64,000 nucleotides of DNA from Elysia crispata (lineage: Eukaryota; Mollusca; Gastropoda; Plakobranchidae): positions 1 to 64,000 of the forward strand of contig JAWDGP010006598.1 in the NCBI GenBank assembly GCA_033675545.1, read 5' to 3'. The notes under the pieces are model-generated. The model was not told the origin of the DNA. It was given only the letters and a program-made list of their open reading frames with translations, and did not search any database. Every line of letters starts with the position of its first letter. Within the stretch, counting starts at the first letter, position 1. Shown here in pieces: positions 11,755 to 32,092 of the stretch. Both the position numbers and the translations under genes were made by a program.

Positions 11755-12296
11755 GCACCAGAATATCCTTTGAGCTATTCTTTGTGCAAGGTTTTTTGTT
11801 TTGCACCAGAATAGTCCAAATCCCTGACCTTTGAGCTATTCTTTGTGCAAGGTTTTTAGTTTTGCACCAGGATAGTCCAAATCCCTGGCCTTTGAGCTAT
11901 TCTTTGTGCAAGGTTTTTTGTTTTGCACCAGAATAGTCCAAATCCCTAACCTTTGAGCTATTCTTTGTGCAAGGTTTTTTGTTTTGCACCAGAATAGTCT
12001 AATCCCTAGCCTTTGAGCTATTCTTTGTGCAAGGTTTTTTGTTTTGCACCAGAATAGTCCAAATCCCTGGCCTTTGAGCTATTCTTTGTGCAAGGTTTTT
12101 TGTTTTGCACCAGAATAGCATAAACCAGGACCTTTGGATTATTTTGGTGCACTGTTTTTTGTTGTTTTCCCACTAGTAGAATAGCACAAATTTGTGACCT
12201 TTGGTTTATTCTGGTGCAAGGTTGTTTTGTTTGTTTGTTTATCAGTAGAATAGCTCAAACTTGTGAATTATGGTTTATTCTGGTGCAAAGCGTTCT
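11755..12296. repeat. Tandem array of ~61-bp hairpin-forming units
   Basis: About six well-conserved units (GCACCAGAATAG at 11755, 11803, 11864, 11925, 11987, 12047 and 12108) are followed by two or three degenerate ones. Each unit starts with GCACCAGAATAG and ends with CTATTCTTTGTGC, so each can fold into a hairpin of about 12 bp, separated by GTTTTTTGTTTT spacers. Confidence 0.85.
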
Positions 12297-12318
12297 TTGG
12301 TTGTTTTGATCGAATATC

Positions 12319-12543
12319 ATGGTGGAAAGGATAAAATCAACTTTAACAATCCCAAATGTAAACAAATACATGACTGTTCTGGTATGTGGTATGATACCAA
12401 TAGGCCAAGAATATGTTTCTCTTGAAATAGGCAACATATTAAAATTAATTGTAAATCTAGAATCTAGTCCAAGAGGTTCAGTGAGAATCCTGCAGCCTGC
12501 TGTTTCCAAACTTGGGTCAATAAAAAACCTGGCATTACTATAA
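12319..12543 (+). other. Unrecognised 74-codon open frame inside the Foldback-like element
   Basis: An ATG-started open frame begins MVERIKSTLTIPNVNKYMTV just inside the left hairpin array. I do not recognise it. It has no obvious domain, and in AT-rich DNA a frame of this length can arise by chance. It is recorded because it lies where an element-encoded gene would begin. An AATAAA at 12519-12524 lies within it. Confidence 0.2.
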
Positions 12544-14137
12544 CGTGTAGTTTCTCTTCATTCGGATAATTCATAGCCTTTGCTCTTGATCCAGACAACT
12601 GTGATAGAGGTCTGTACTTCCTTATCAAACGGGTGTGGATGGTGAAATAAATATACTTTAAATGTAGTGATGATCTTTATAAGATTCTGACCCAAGTATA
12701 GATTTCTCTGTTGACCTTTATAACATGTTTTACAATAAGGGAAATTGCATCCAAAATAATGGAGTAGATTGGCCTCTTTGTGTAATATAGGACAATTTTA
12801 CTCCTCTTTAGTTACACCCATTCTGACTAATAGAAGGCATTACCACCCCTCCCCCTTTTTCCTTATTACGAGAAGCATCATATTAATTAAATGTGAGAAA
12901 TTGAATCAATTACGTTAAAACAGCAATTGTCACCTTTCTATTAAATTTTTTTCATAATTGCAATAAGTGAATAACCTATACATGCTATACATGTACACTA
13001 ACAGATGAGGCTGTTCTCTTGTGTGACAGAGACATTCTAGCGCTAGATTGTAGAAACCTGTTCCTGTTTCAACGAACAATTTAATAATTTTGAGTTTATC
13101 TAATGCCTTACTTAAGAAAGGGTTATCGTTTGTCTGCATTCATAAAATTTTAACTTTTACAGCTTTCTTGGTACCCTAGTTTTATTACCAGGATTTGATA
13201 TTGAAATACAAAAGCTTAACTCTGAATACAGTGAATTATATTTGGAAGATGTAACTAAAGTAATAATACATATACAGGTAAGTCTACTTTTATGTAATGA
13301 TGGCGTAAAAGGTTTACGTTTGATTTGATTTTTATGAAGGGTTTTCTTGATTCTATTGTATAATTACATGTACACTTGTCAAGGATTAACTCTTTTCAAT
13401 AACTACAATGTATCTTGCTTCAAAGATAAACCCTGAAAATGGTTACAAATTAAAAATCAACAATGTTCAACTTCAGTCGAAAAAAAAAAAAAATAACAGA
13501 AGATGGCAGTGCGATTTAAGTCATTTGTCTATTCTATTTCTCTGTTTTTCAGTACATTTACTTGTGTTATGAATTAGTGAAATTAAAAATATGCTCAAGA
13601 ATAAGGCTTTACAGGCAAGAAGGAGACGAAACAAAAACATACAATAGAATATTCAAGAAACAAAATTTGTATGGTTCCATTATTTAAATACACGTTTGAT
13701 ATAAAGGAAATTTATTCTGTACAATACATCAACATTAATTTAAGTGTTCCATTTTACAGATAAAAAAAACCTCATCAAGCGCCTCCTTAAATTCATAGAA
13801 GTATTTAAACAGTGCTACTTAAACTGAACCACAGATGCAGATGGAACATGATCCATGACACTTGGCTTCAATAATCATTTACATTAGGTTTAGATTTCTA
13901 AATTTAGAACAAAAACATAAGATTACTCTTCTATGTAGATCTGCTATCTTGTGGTTTCAATTTAGATTTAGAACAATAACATAAGTTTATTCTCCTATAA
14001 TTTTTATCTGCTAATGCTATCTTGTGCATTAGATTTAGATTCTGAATCTGACTTGGCCTAACAAAGCACTGACAGTGATAAGTTGGTGACAACAGAGAGA
14101 GGACCGCGTAATTGATTGGCAATTTAAAAATAAGGCT

Positions 14138-14513
14138 TAGTAGTAGAAAGAAACAAAACAAGTCCATAATGTCACGTGACTCTCAAAACCTTTGCCCCAA
14201 AATAACCCAAAGGGCATGGGGTTTGGCTATTTGGTGCAAGGTGGCCAAGTAGTAGAACAAAACAAAACAAGTCCATAATGTCACGTGACTCTCAAAACAT
14301 TTGCTCCAAAATAACCCAAAGGGCATGGGGTTTGGCTATTTGGTGCAAGGTGGCCTAGTAGTGGAACGAAACAAAACAAGTCCGTAATGTCACGTGACTC
14401 AAAACCTTTGCCCCAAAATAACCCAAAGGGCATGGGGTTTGGTTATTTGGTGCAAAGAAAACATTGCACTAGAATAGCCCAAAGGCTAGGGGTTTGGTTA
14501 TTCTGGTGCAGTT
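14138..14513. repeat. Tandem array of ~109-bp units (right arm of the Foldback-like element)
   Basis: Three units are marked by ACAAGTCCATAATGTCACGTG at about 14158, 14267 and 14376, each followed by CCCCAAAATAACCC...GGTTTGG(C/T)TATTTGGTGCA, an imperfect inverted repeat. The final part (14462-14510) is closer to the left-array unit (GCACTAGAATAGCCC...TTATTCTGGTGC). Confidence 0.8.
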
Positions 14514-14524
14514 TACCTGGATAA

Positions 14525-17500
14525 TCACTTCCTTTTAATTAAGATATGAATTTATTTTAGTGATTTTTTTTTATTATAATGTATTCAAAGATAAAGATAT
14601 TCAAATGATAGTATTCTGTGTGATCAATGCCATTGTCAAAGGGCAGTGACTATAGGTTTTATCTAATTATGTGGAAAACTCTTAACTGTTAGCAAATATG
14701 AAATGATGATGTGTGTGTCAATGTGTCCTTGTTGAATCTTAATACACTGTAGTTATTTTGTTAACCATTTCGTCAGTATGTGTATGAACAGACTCAGATT
14801 TGATGTGTCATCTTTAATATTGCAGTATGAATGAGTAGAACTACAGATTTTATAATTGAAATGCCTTCTTATATATATATTTTAATTTAGAGTCAAAGAG
14901 ATCTGGCAGGAATCTTAATGATTGTAAGGTTTAGTTCATCAAATATGCCTTCCAAAATTAAATGTCATTTGATAAATAAAATTTTTTTTTTAAAAGAAAA
15001 GTTTGTTGGAGCTGAACTTGTAATTATTCCTTAATGTTTCATATATACGTTATAAACATTTTCTGACAAACATCTGTGTGATTGGAGCTTTAAAAATTGA
15101 GAAAAGTTCTGTGAATGTTTAATTGTGAGACTTTTAGAGTCACTCTCAAGCCGTGCATGTTTTCATTATATTTTATGGGTTTTGAAAGTTCAATCAATCT
15201 TTTGTAAATTTTATCCCTGTCTGAAAGAAATTTTTATCTTTCAATTATGTATTTAAAATTTAAGGGAAAAGAAGAGTTGGGTGGAACTCGGGAATAACGA
15301 CAACTCTTTGTTTTTGAAAATCTTTGCTGTGAGTTCGATGCATAGGTTTTGAGTACCATGCACAGCTCGCTGGACCACAGACTGTGTGATACCAGAGCTC
15401 TGGTGACACACTAGGGATACTGATACTGGAGTCTGGACTATGTTTTAACGGGAGAGAACTATGTGTGAAAAAGGCATGTTTGTTTGCACTGTAGCAATGC
15501 AGGCAAAACAAAATGCTTGAGATTCTTTCCCTATGAAATATGTTGGTGCTTTCTTTCTTTTGTACTGTCAGATCTAGATGTCATTATCACAGAAGGAAGC
15601 ATTACCTATACTCGTTATTGCAGAAATAAATTGAATGACTTAAATAAAGGAAAAAACGGAGATTTTCAGATCTGTCATTATAGAAATGGTTGTCACTATT
15701 CGAGTTGTTGATAAATATGGGTTCCGCTACTATTTCGTTTTTTACATTTATTCATAGTAACAGGGATAAGTCTAGGCTTAAACTACCATATAGATGTCTA
15801 GACCTTTGCCGTGCCCTGAATCTTGGTACCTGTTGTTCATTAAACAGGGGTGTATTGGGGTGTATAAGGAAAACAGATGGATGAGAGGAAAGGGGAGCTG
15901 ATGACAGCACATATTGGAGGGCAACCTGCCCTAGTTTTCATGGAATCATAAACATAATAAAAAAGGAAACCATTTGGCCAAAAATATTTTCATTGCAGTT
16001 CTTACATGTTTTTATGCTAGAAACAGAGGGGAGAGAGGGTTTCTCCCACTGTGTCACTGATGTAGCAGTCAAAATTGATGCCCCATACCTCTTGTTCTCC
16101 CATCATTTTCGATGAAGATAGTCAAGAATGAGCACATCCATGACTTGGTACTCATTGTAGTGATTGCGATATGTCTTCGATCTTTCCTCCAATGAGTTTA
16201 CTAGATGCAATGACAGGAATAATGCCAAAATTCTGAAAAAGACGGACTTAAGCCAGCGTACAAAATATAAAGAATGTAAATCTGAGTGGTATAGAAGATA
16301 ATGTACTAGGTATGTTATGATTGATCTATTAGAAAACAATCTGCCAGACTAAGAACATGTCCTAATTCTAAGCCAAAGGACAACCTGAAACAGAACGATA
16401 CACATGATAGTTATATAAATTTCTACCCATATAAATATAGTTAATATCATAATTATGATACCCATTGAGCTTCATGGAATATCGTGAAATGAAGACTGGT
16501 TAATCAGCTTCCAACAGACAATTATGCTGATTAGTTTCTGCAAGCCATCTTCTTAAGAACTGGTTGTCTAGAAGTTAAAAATCCACCCAATATATCATCA
16601 TTGCACTACTGTAAGGTACAGGAAACCACGTAAAAACTGGAAAACATACTGATTGCATTCTAAGATTTAGACGAATGCCATTACTAAGCAGTAGAAAGAG
16701 AAAGGGTAATTTGATGGGGCAACCAAGACAAGAAAGTATAGGCTTGACTAGCTTCAGCTCATACTTTTTGACCATTTTTATAAATATTGAAATAATCTAA
16801 CTTGGGTTCTTTAACTGCTGTTGGATGGAGGGGGGAAAGATGTAAATGCTGATCAGAGAAGTACAGGTAGACACTGGCGCCAGATATTTAATAAGAGTTA
16901 AGACTGATTTTGGAGAAGGCACTTGGTACATTAAAAGTTTCCACTTCAACTATGATCTTGAATATAATAATATGGATGAGGGCATGAGTTGATTATATTG
17001 ATATTGAGGCAAAATCTCAACCAGGTAATTCTTTTCCCCTTTCATTCAACACATCTCTTCCCTCTAAAGCTATAATGTAAATTAGCATGGTTTCTTCAGC
17101 TTGATTAAATCTCTTGTTTTAAGCTATATTCATAATTTCATAATATAACCTTAATTCAGGATATTCACATTCCATGTTCACACAGAAACTGGCATAGCCA
17201 CAAAGTATAAGAAACTTGTAAGCAAAAGATGTAAAAGAAATTTTCATGTGTTTGTAAACACAAAGGTAATATTTTCCTTTTGTAGATTTTTCCTTTGTGG
17301 TGAACACTTTTCATTCTCTGAGAATTATCTGGGGCAAAATTTAAGAGCCACATGTTTTTTCCTGCAGAGAATTATGATAAGCAGAAAACTAGAATATTGC
17401 CCTTCTCTGTACGGAAACACCCCAATACAATACTGAGGCTACTTTATAGGACATGCCTAAATTTAAGTCAGATAAAAAAATTAACTTAGAACGCAGTAAA

Positions 17501-20200
17501 TGAGAAAAAGATATATCCCCAAATACATGTACAATGGTACTACAGAAGTCTTTCTAATGCTTCTAATTAAAAAAAAACAAAACCTACGCAAAGTAACTGT
17601 GCTGCATTACTATTTAACAAATCTCATTCCTTAAAGTTATTTACTAAATGGCTAAAGTAAGCCCTCATTAGAGGAATGAACGGTTTCCTATCACAGTAGA
17701 AACCTCATAATTGAAATTGCAATTTGTTTGGGAATGGATTAAAACTTACGATTAGGAGGATTTGAATTACAAAAAAAAGGTCATAACTAAATCTACAACT
17801 CGTTGACCGAGTGTGTACTGTGCCTGCAACAAGTAACTCTCCCCTCCATTACCAATAGCAGTTTTACTATTTGCCCTCTTTTTAGTACATCAGCTTGTTA
17901 CGGCACTGATGAGTCTTTCTCAAGCACAAATCAGTATTGCTTACTGCCTGAAAGATACATGCACAAATTTTTTTTGTGATGCCTTATAGAGTGGTGTCCC
18001 TTTCGAGTTAAAAGAATTGAACCAGAAAGACCTCAAAATATGATTTCAATTCTTACAAAGCTAAAGAGTAAAAAACGACCTATCCTCTCACAAAAATTAG
18101 TTTAATAGAAATTTCAATGTTCAGACTTCGGTTTAAGAGGTTTCCAATGTATTTCATGCTCATGTAGTCATTTTAATTAATACTTCATTTTTCTCAAATT
18201 TCTTCAAGCCGTAAATGCTGTAGCTTGCAAGCCATCTAGCCTTTTCTTTTATTAAGTTTTAATAATAAAAAAATCCCAAAAAAAACAATACCCATGCTCA
18301 CAGAAGCTAAAATATACAATTAAAAGTGAACGTTGCTTACCACCAGCACCTTTACAGCATATTGGGACTAAACAATTTTCCACAATTCTGTTGATTTTTT
18401 AATTGTTTTATTTTTAATAATGCCATCAGGAAAAAGGAATGCAAAAAAATCTTTTCTTTCAACAGCAAAGATTATCTAAAAACAATTTAATTGATATTTT
18501 GTGTTTTACCGACTCTTTGGATGAGAAAGTCAGACAAGAGTCTACAAAACAGTGACTAATATTAATGTCTGATCGAGAATAGGTTAAAAAGTAACATTTA
18601 ATATTCTGGGATTGTCAAATTTCTAAAGGTACATAGTACCACTTTTGGAACTTGTGTATAATACACCGTAGTAATATTGATTATAATTTCAAAAATATAT
18701 GATTCTAACCTTAACTTATTTTCTCTTAATTGTTTAGACATAAATATAAATACATGTATATCAAAGCTTAGAATCCGTATGTTACTAAGGAATCCCCATA
18801 ATTAATATTATGAAAGCCAAAACACTGATCTAGTAGAGACTAATCATAGTGACAATTTAAACTCTGGTAGTAACATTGAAAACAATTATCCCTTACTAAT
18901 TAAATGTTCAAAAACATTGGTCCAGCCTATTCAGCACAATATATGAACACACACACACATATATATATATACTCATTTAGTATATACATTTTGAAATGTA
19001 ATATCCTGCACTCCTTAGAGTCACAGGGACTCTTTTTTTAGGGCTGTTATAAAGCCAAAGGTAAGACTGACTAAGCACAGTCATCTTCATTATAGTCCAT
19101 GCCAAGATTCTATCCCCAACCTCTGTAACTGAGCTATTAACCACCCTATTTTAAATGCATTAGAAATTTTACAATCCATATTTAGAGGTAAAACATGAAA
19201 TAACAGTTTACTTCAAAGTAAAGGTATGGACCGTTGTCTGTAAATTTTTTTCTCTTCCAAACTTATGGCAGTTTATGTGACCTTAAAAGTAATGCCCATA
19301 TAATTCAAACCTGGATGATTCAAATATCTCATTGATTTGATGTGAATTATATTACATTATTCACATAATTTTTAATTAATATTTCAGCCTTATAGTTTTA
19401 AAAATATTGAAGTATCAGGATGGTCTTTTAAATTAATAAAATAATTTAAATTATTCCCATTCACAAGAGTATTGCTCACTAAAGAGTTAACTGAGCATAG
19501 CTTTAGCTTTGATTAACAGGATGTGCTCATTGAGTTAAGAAATTAATAAATTCCTTAAAAAGCAAGTCCACCCATAGTGACCTTTCAACTACACTTATGA
19601 ATTACCATGCTCACAGCACATATCCTTGTTTCAAGCATGGCAGTGCAAGACAATTAAAAAGTAGATGAATACAACCAAAAACAATAACAATCTATGGCAA
19701 GGCTGATTATCAATAGATCTCTTGGTTGAGACATATCAGGGAACCCTCTCCTCTCCTCTCTTTCTCCATTACTACTATACTTGTCAACACTAAGGTCCTT
19801 TGATGTTTTAAGAGGCTCAGGCTAAGCAGCACCTTATAATAATTAATATTCTGTGATCACAGATCCCATTCTCAGTTTAAATAATAGAAATAATCCAGAA
19901 TTTCATTTAACACTAAAATGGAGGCAGGCAGTTAAGCTGTTAAGATATATTGATGCAGATTTTAATGCCATATGGAGAAAAAAATTTTTTTTCTTGTAAA
20001 TGATAGACTTGTAAATAAGATCTTTATGACTGCTGTAGCTCCTCTCCTCATACTCAAATTTTTTAGTAATTGCTATTTATATTGCATTCTGATTATGAAA
20101 CTTTGAAATGCTTTATGAAGTGAAAGTTTACTATTGTAATACTTATAAAACAGTTTATCACGAAGCTTTAGAAAGTTAACTTTAAGTAAGAAAATCTTCA
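14525..20200. other. Intergenic region, no gene recognised
   Basis: About 5.7 kb lies between the Foldback-like element and the probable GET3 3' end. I examined the small frames (for example around 15260-15900 and 16100-17440) and found no domain, splice pattern or repeat boundary I could defend. There is a short (AC)n(AT)n microsatellite at about 18949-18972. The lower-copy AT-rich sequence may contain old, unrecognisable repeats. Confidence 0.5.
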
Positions 20201-20206
20201 TTTATT
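20201..20206 (-). terminator. Probable GET3 polyadenylation signal (AATAAA on the minus strand)
   Basis: Reading away from the GET3 stop codon (20635-20637), the first canonical AATAAA hexamer on the - strand is at 20201-20206, giving a 3' UTR of about 430 nt. Non-canonical signals nearer the stop cannot be excluded. Confidence 0.4.
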
Positions 20207-20634
20207 TCCTCTTGAAAAAAAAGGGTAAAATAAAAAAAAAATACAAAAAGAAAAAAACATACAAGGATTGACCCACACAAACATAATTAAATGCATATAA
20301 ACATAGTTTATGTTTGCAAATTAATGACAACATATATATTAGATATATTCAGAAATATCCTTTCCCACTCGAAAATACTAGTTTCTGCAGATCAATTTAG
20401 CCTATTAAATTTCAACAACAAAAAATCAAAAACCAATAAACACGGTATATGTATGCGAGTTAGTTGGTTTGCAACTTGTATTATATTTTGTCAAGTTTTC
20501 TTCAGAAAAAATCTTAAATAGTTTTATGTATGAATCTAACAAAACACTTTTGAAGATGAATATTTTCATTGCACAATTTTTCAATTTTCAACTGTGGCAA
20601 TCATTAAAATATAAGACAAACAATGCAACAAATA

Positions 20635-29467
<8,833 letters not shown>

Positions 29468-29644
29468 GTTTTTACTATAGTTATATTTTTTTAATTATTG
29501 GTAGTAACTTCCCTTGAAGCTAGAACAATCTATGGGTGGTGTCCAAAGATGTCAGGCCTTTGTTGTGTTTATTTACTGAGCGCTTGCTCCGAAAAGACAA
29601 CCATCCAAAGCTTAGAATGACAGGGAAAAAACAACAACCTAACA

Positions 29645-29704
29645 ACAAACAAAAACCGACCTGTATCTATAAGGACAAACAAAAACCGACCTGTATCTAT
29701 AGGG
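29645..29704. repeat. Two tandem copies of a 30-bp unit
   Basis: ACAAACAAAAACCGACCTGT begins each copy (29645 and 29675). The copies are almost identical, and the unit lies about 180 bp upstream of the GET3 start codon. Confidence 0.8.
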
Positions 29705-31200
29705 ACAACGTCAACCTCTGGGCGTGGGACCTAAGTTGAAGGACATGTTCTTTTCTCCGCTACTTTTTTTCTTTCTGTGGAGTCTTCTTTTACGTACTAG
29801 AAAAGCAATATAAAAACAAAGTGCATGATTGGTTTGCTTCAAAACATCTACATTAAGATAAAACATGATATTTGCGTACCTCCTGAAATCAGTCATTAAA
29901 AATTGTTATAATTATTGTTCCAAATTATAACAGTGTCAAGGCCATTGAACAATAAATCTCTATGGCCATACGAAAAATCTTTCAAAACAAATAGAACTTC
30001 ATTCAGCAAAAAAAAAAAAAAAACGCTCCTAGGAAAAAGAGTGCTATATCAGGACGAGGTAAAACTGAGCAGGTGATTTGATGGTGTATGACAGGCACTC
30101 GTAGTGATATTACATGGTGGTGATAACATAAATGAAGGAAATAATGACTCTAATGCTATTACTAAACGCTCAGATTTTAATTGTTCTTTTCGCCACTTTT
30201 TTCGGGAAGAGGGTACGTTTTTTACCTACTCTTCATCTATTACTTATGTTCATCTGGTCTAGTGATTACTCTTTCATTATTGTCTTTGATTCTAACTTAC
30301 TATTTTACTTATTTTGTCCCGATTATATTTCTTCGGTCAGCCTAGACCAACCGTTTCTCTCTTTTTTATGAGCTCCAAAAGGAAGACTTCTTATGTGACT
30401 CAAAAAGAAAATTAACCTGGAGGAATCTTTTTTTTTCTTCCTCTATAGCAACTCTTCTTTTCTTTAGCACCCCACTGCTTTTTTTTTTCTCCATCATCTT
30501 TTATCTGATTACGAATAGCGGCACATCATTTCTCCTCTTTAGTTCTTCTATATCCCCATCATAATTTCAACAACCCTTCTCTTTTAGTGCTTTTACAACC
30601 TCTTTTTACCTTTTTCCAATCGCTCCTGCCTTTTTCGATTTTTCTCATTTAGCCCCTCCTGCACAAAACGGTTATTGGCCAGCTCATGATCTAAACATTT
30701 TTCTGTCGTGTGCAACAAAGAGTTCCTTTTCCACTTTACACTCATTCAATAGTTTCTATTTATATCTTATATAACCTAGTCTTTCCCCCTCCCACAGTTA
30801 GTTTATCCAGAGGAAAGTCTTTTTCGTCTCCAAATCAGCTCTTCCTCGAAGTTTATTTTCCTTTAGCTTCCTCATAAAGAAAGTAGGACTCCATATCACA
30901 AGAAAGGTTTACTCTCTTTGTGATTGATACCAGAGATGCTTTGAAACGCTTGAACACCGGCATCTCCTATTAGGCATGAATTGGTCAGGGAGGCGAAACA
31001 CTTTCTATGACCCATATCTTATCTTATCTTATATATATATATACGCATATATGTGTGTGTGTGTGAGGACTTCATCGCTGAAAAAAACAAAAACAATAAA
31101 AACTAAGTAAAAAACAGACAGGGGTTCAAATACCATATAGATAAAGAAAATTATTACGTTTGGCTAATTTCTAAATTAAAATAATAGCTAAAAGTGAACA

Positions 31201-31384
<184 letters not shown>

Positions 31385-31893
31385 GGAAACGGAAACAACA
31401 ACCAAAACCGACCGTCTGAAAACTTGCACTGTCGAGCTGTTCTTCTACCTAATTTCCTGATATTCTTTTGGTCTTGGGTAAAAGGTTATTTTGAGTTCTT
31501 TCCAAACTTTTCCAAAAACCTTTTTCACAACGATTTTCAGCCGTGCTCAAGCTTAATATTAAGTGAATATCTTATGACAGGTAACAGGTTTGTACCTTTC
31601 GCTCCTTTCGAAAATTCAGAGTATAACTCAGTTGCAGAAACCACTCTGAAGCTTATTCATTTCAATTGGGATCAATATAGCATTCAAATTAAAACGGTGG
31701 CAATAGTTTAACTCGTCAAAATAACAACCAGACAAAAATGGAAATCTGAGGCTTCCACTTTCAGTTGTTCTCCAAGAGTGTCTGAAACTTTTAGCCATTC
31801 CTGGAATTGCCCGATGAAAACAGGAATCACTTGGGAATGACTGAGTTTTCAGCCATTTTTTGAGAATAACTAGCTTTCGGGTTTGACTATAAC

Positions 31894-31894
31894 A

Positions 31895-31983
<89 letters not shown>
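31894..31983. repeat. (TTA)n microsatellite just upstream of TPR
   Basis: About 29 uninterrupted TTA/ATT units end about 110 bp before the TPR start codon, so the tract probably lies in the promoter or 5' UTR. Confidence 0.95.
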
Positions 31984-32092
31984 GACTAAACTAAAGAAAG
32001 ACGAAGTGTCAACGGAACTAATATAAATACTTTTTTTTGTATTTCCCAGTCTGAAGAAGTTATTAGATTAAAAAGTGATCTCAGTTACAACA

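Larger units (their letters stand above)
11740..14524. mobile_element. Foldback-like DNA element with tandem-repeat terminal inverted repeats
   Basis: The left tip TTATCCAGGTACATTGCACC (from 11740) is matched by the right tip, which in reverse complement reads TTATCCAGGTAAACTGCACC (ending 14524). Inside each tip is a tandem array: units of about 61 bp on the left (11755-12296) and about 109 bp on the right (14138-14450). A middle part of about 1.85 kb separates them. Long terminal inverted repeats built from tandem units are the hallmark of Foldback/Galileo-type elements, but I cannot assign a family. No transposase was recognised and no target duplication is obvious. It starts 166 bp after the MRPS30 stop codon. 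Confidence 0.6.

Noticed and set aside
11755-14513. CRISPR-like array of regular repeats
   Set aside because: The units are directly adjacent without unique spacers, in an intron-rich animal genome; they are tandem hairpin units of a transposon end.
15260-15884. Cluster of 64-83 codon frames suggesting a small gene
   Set aside because: The frames are on both strands, overlap, lack splice signals and resemble no family.
30132-30371. Hydrophobic 79-codon frame
   Set aside because: It lies in T-rich DNA, where Leu/Phe/Ile codons arise by chance; no homologue was recognised.
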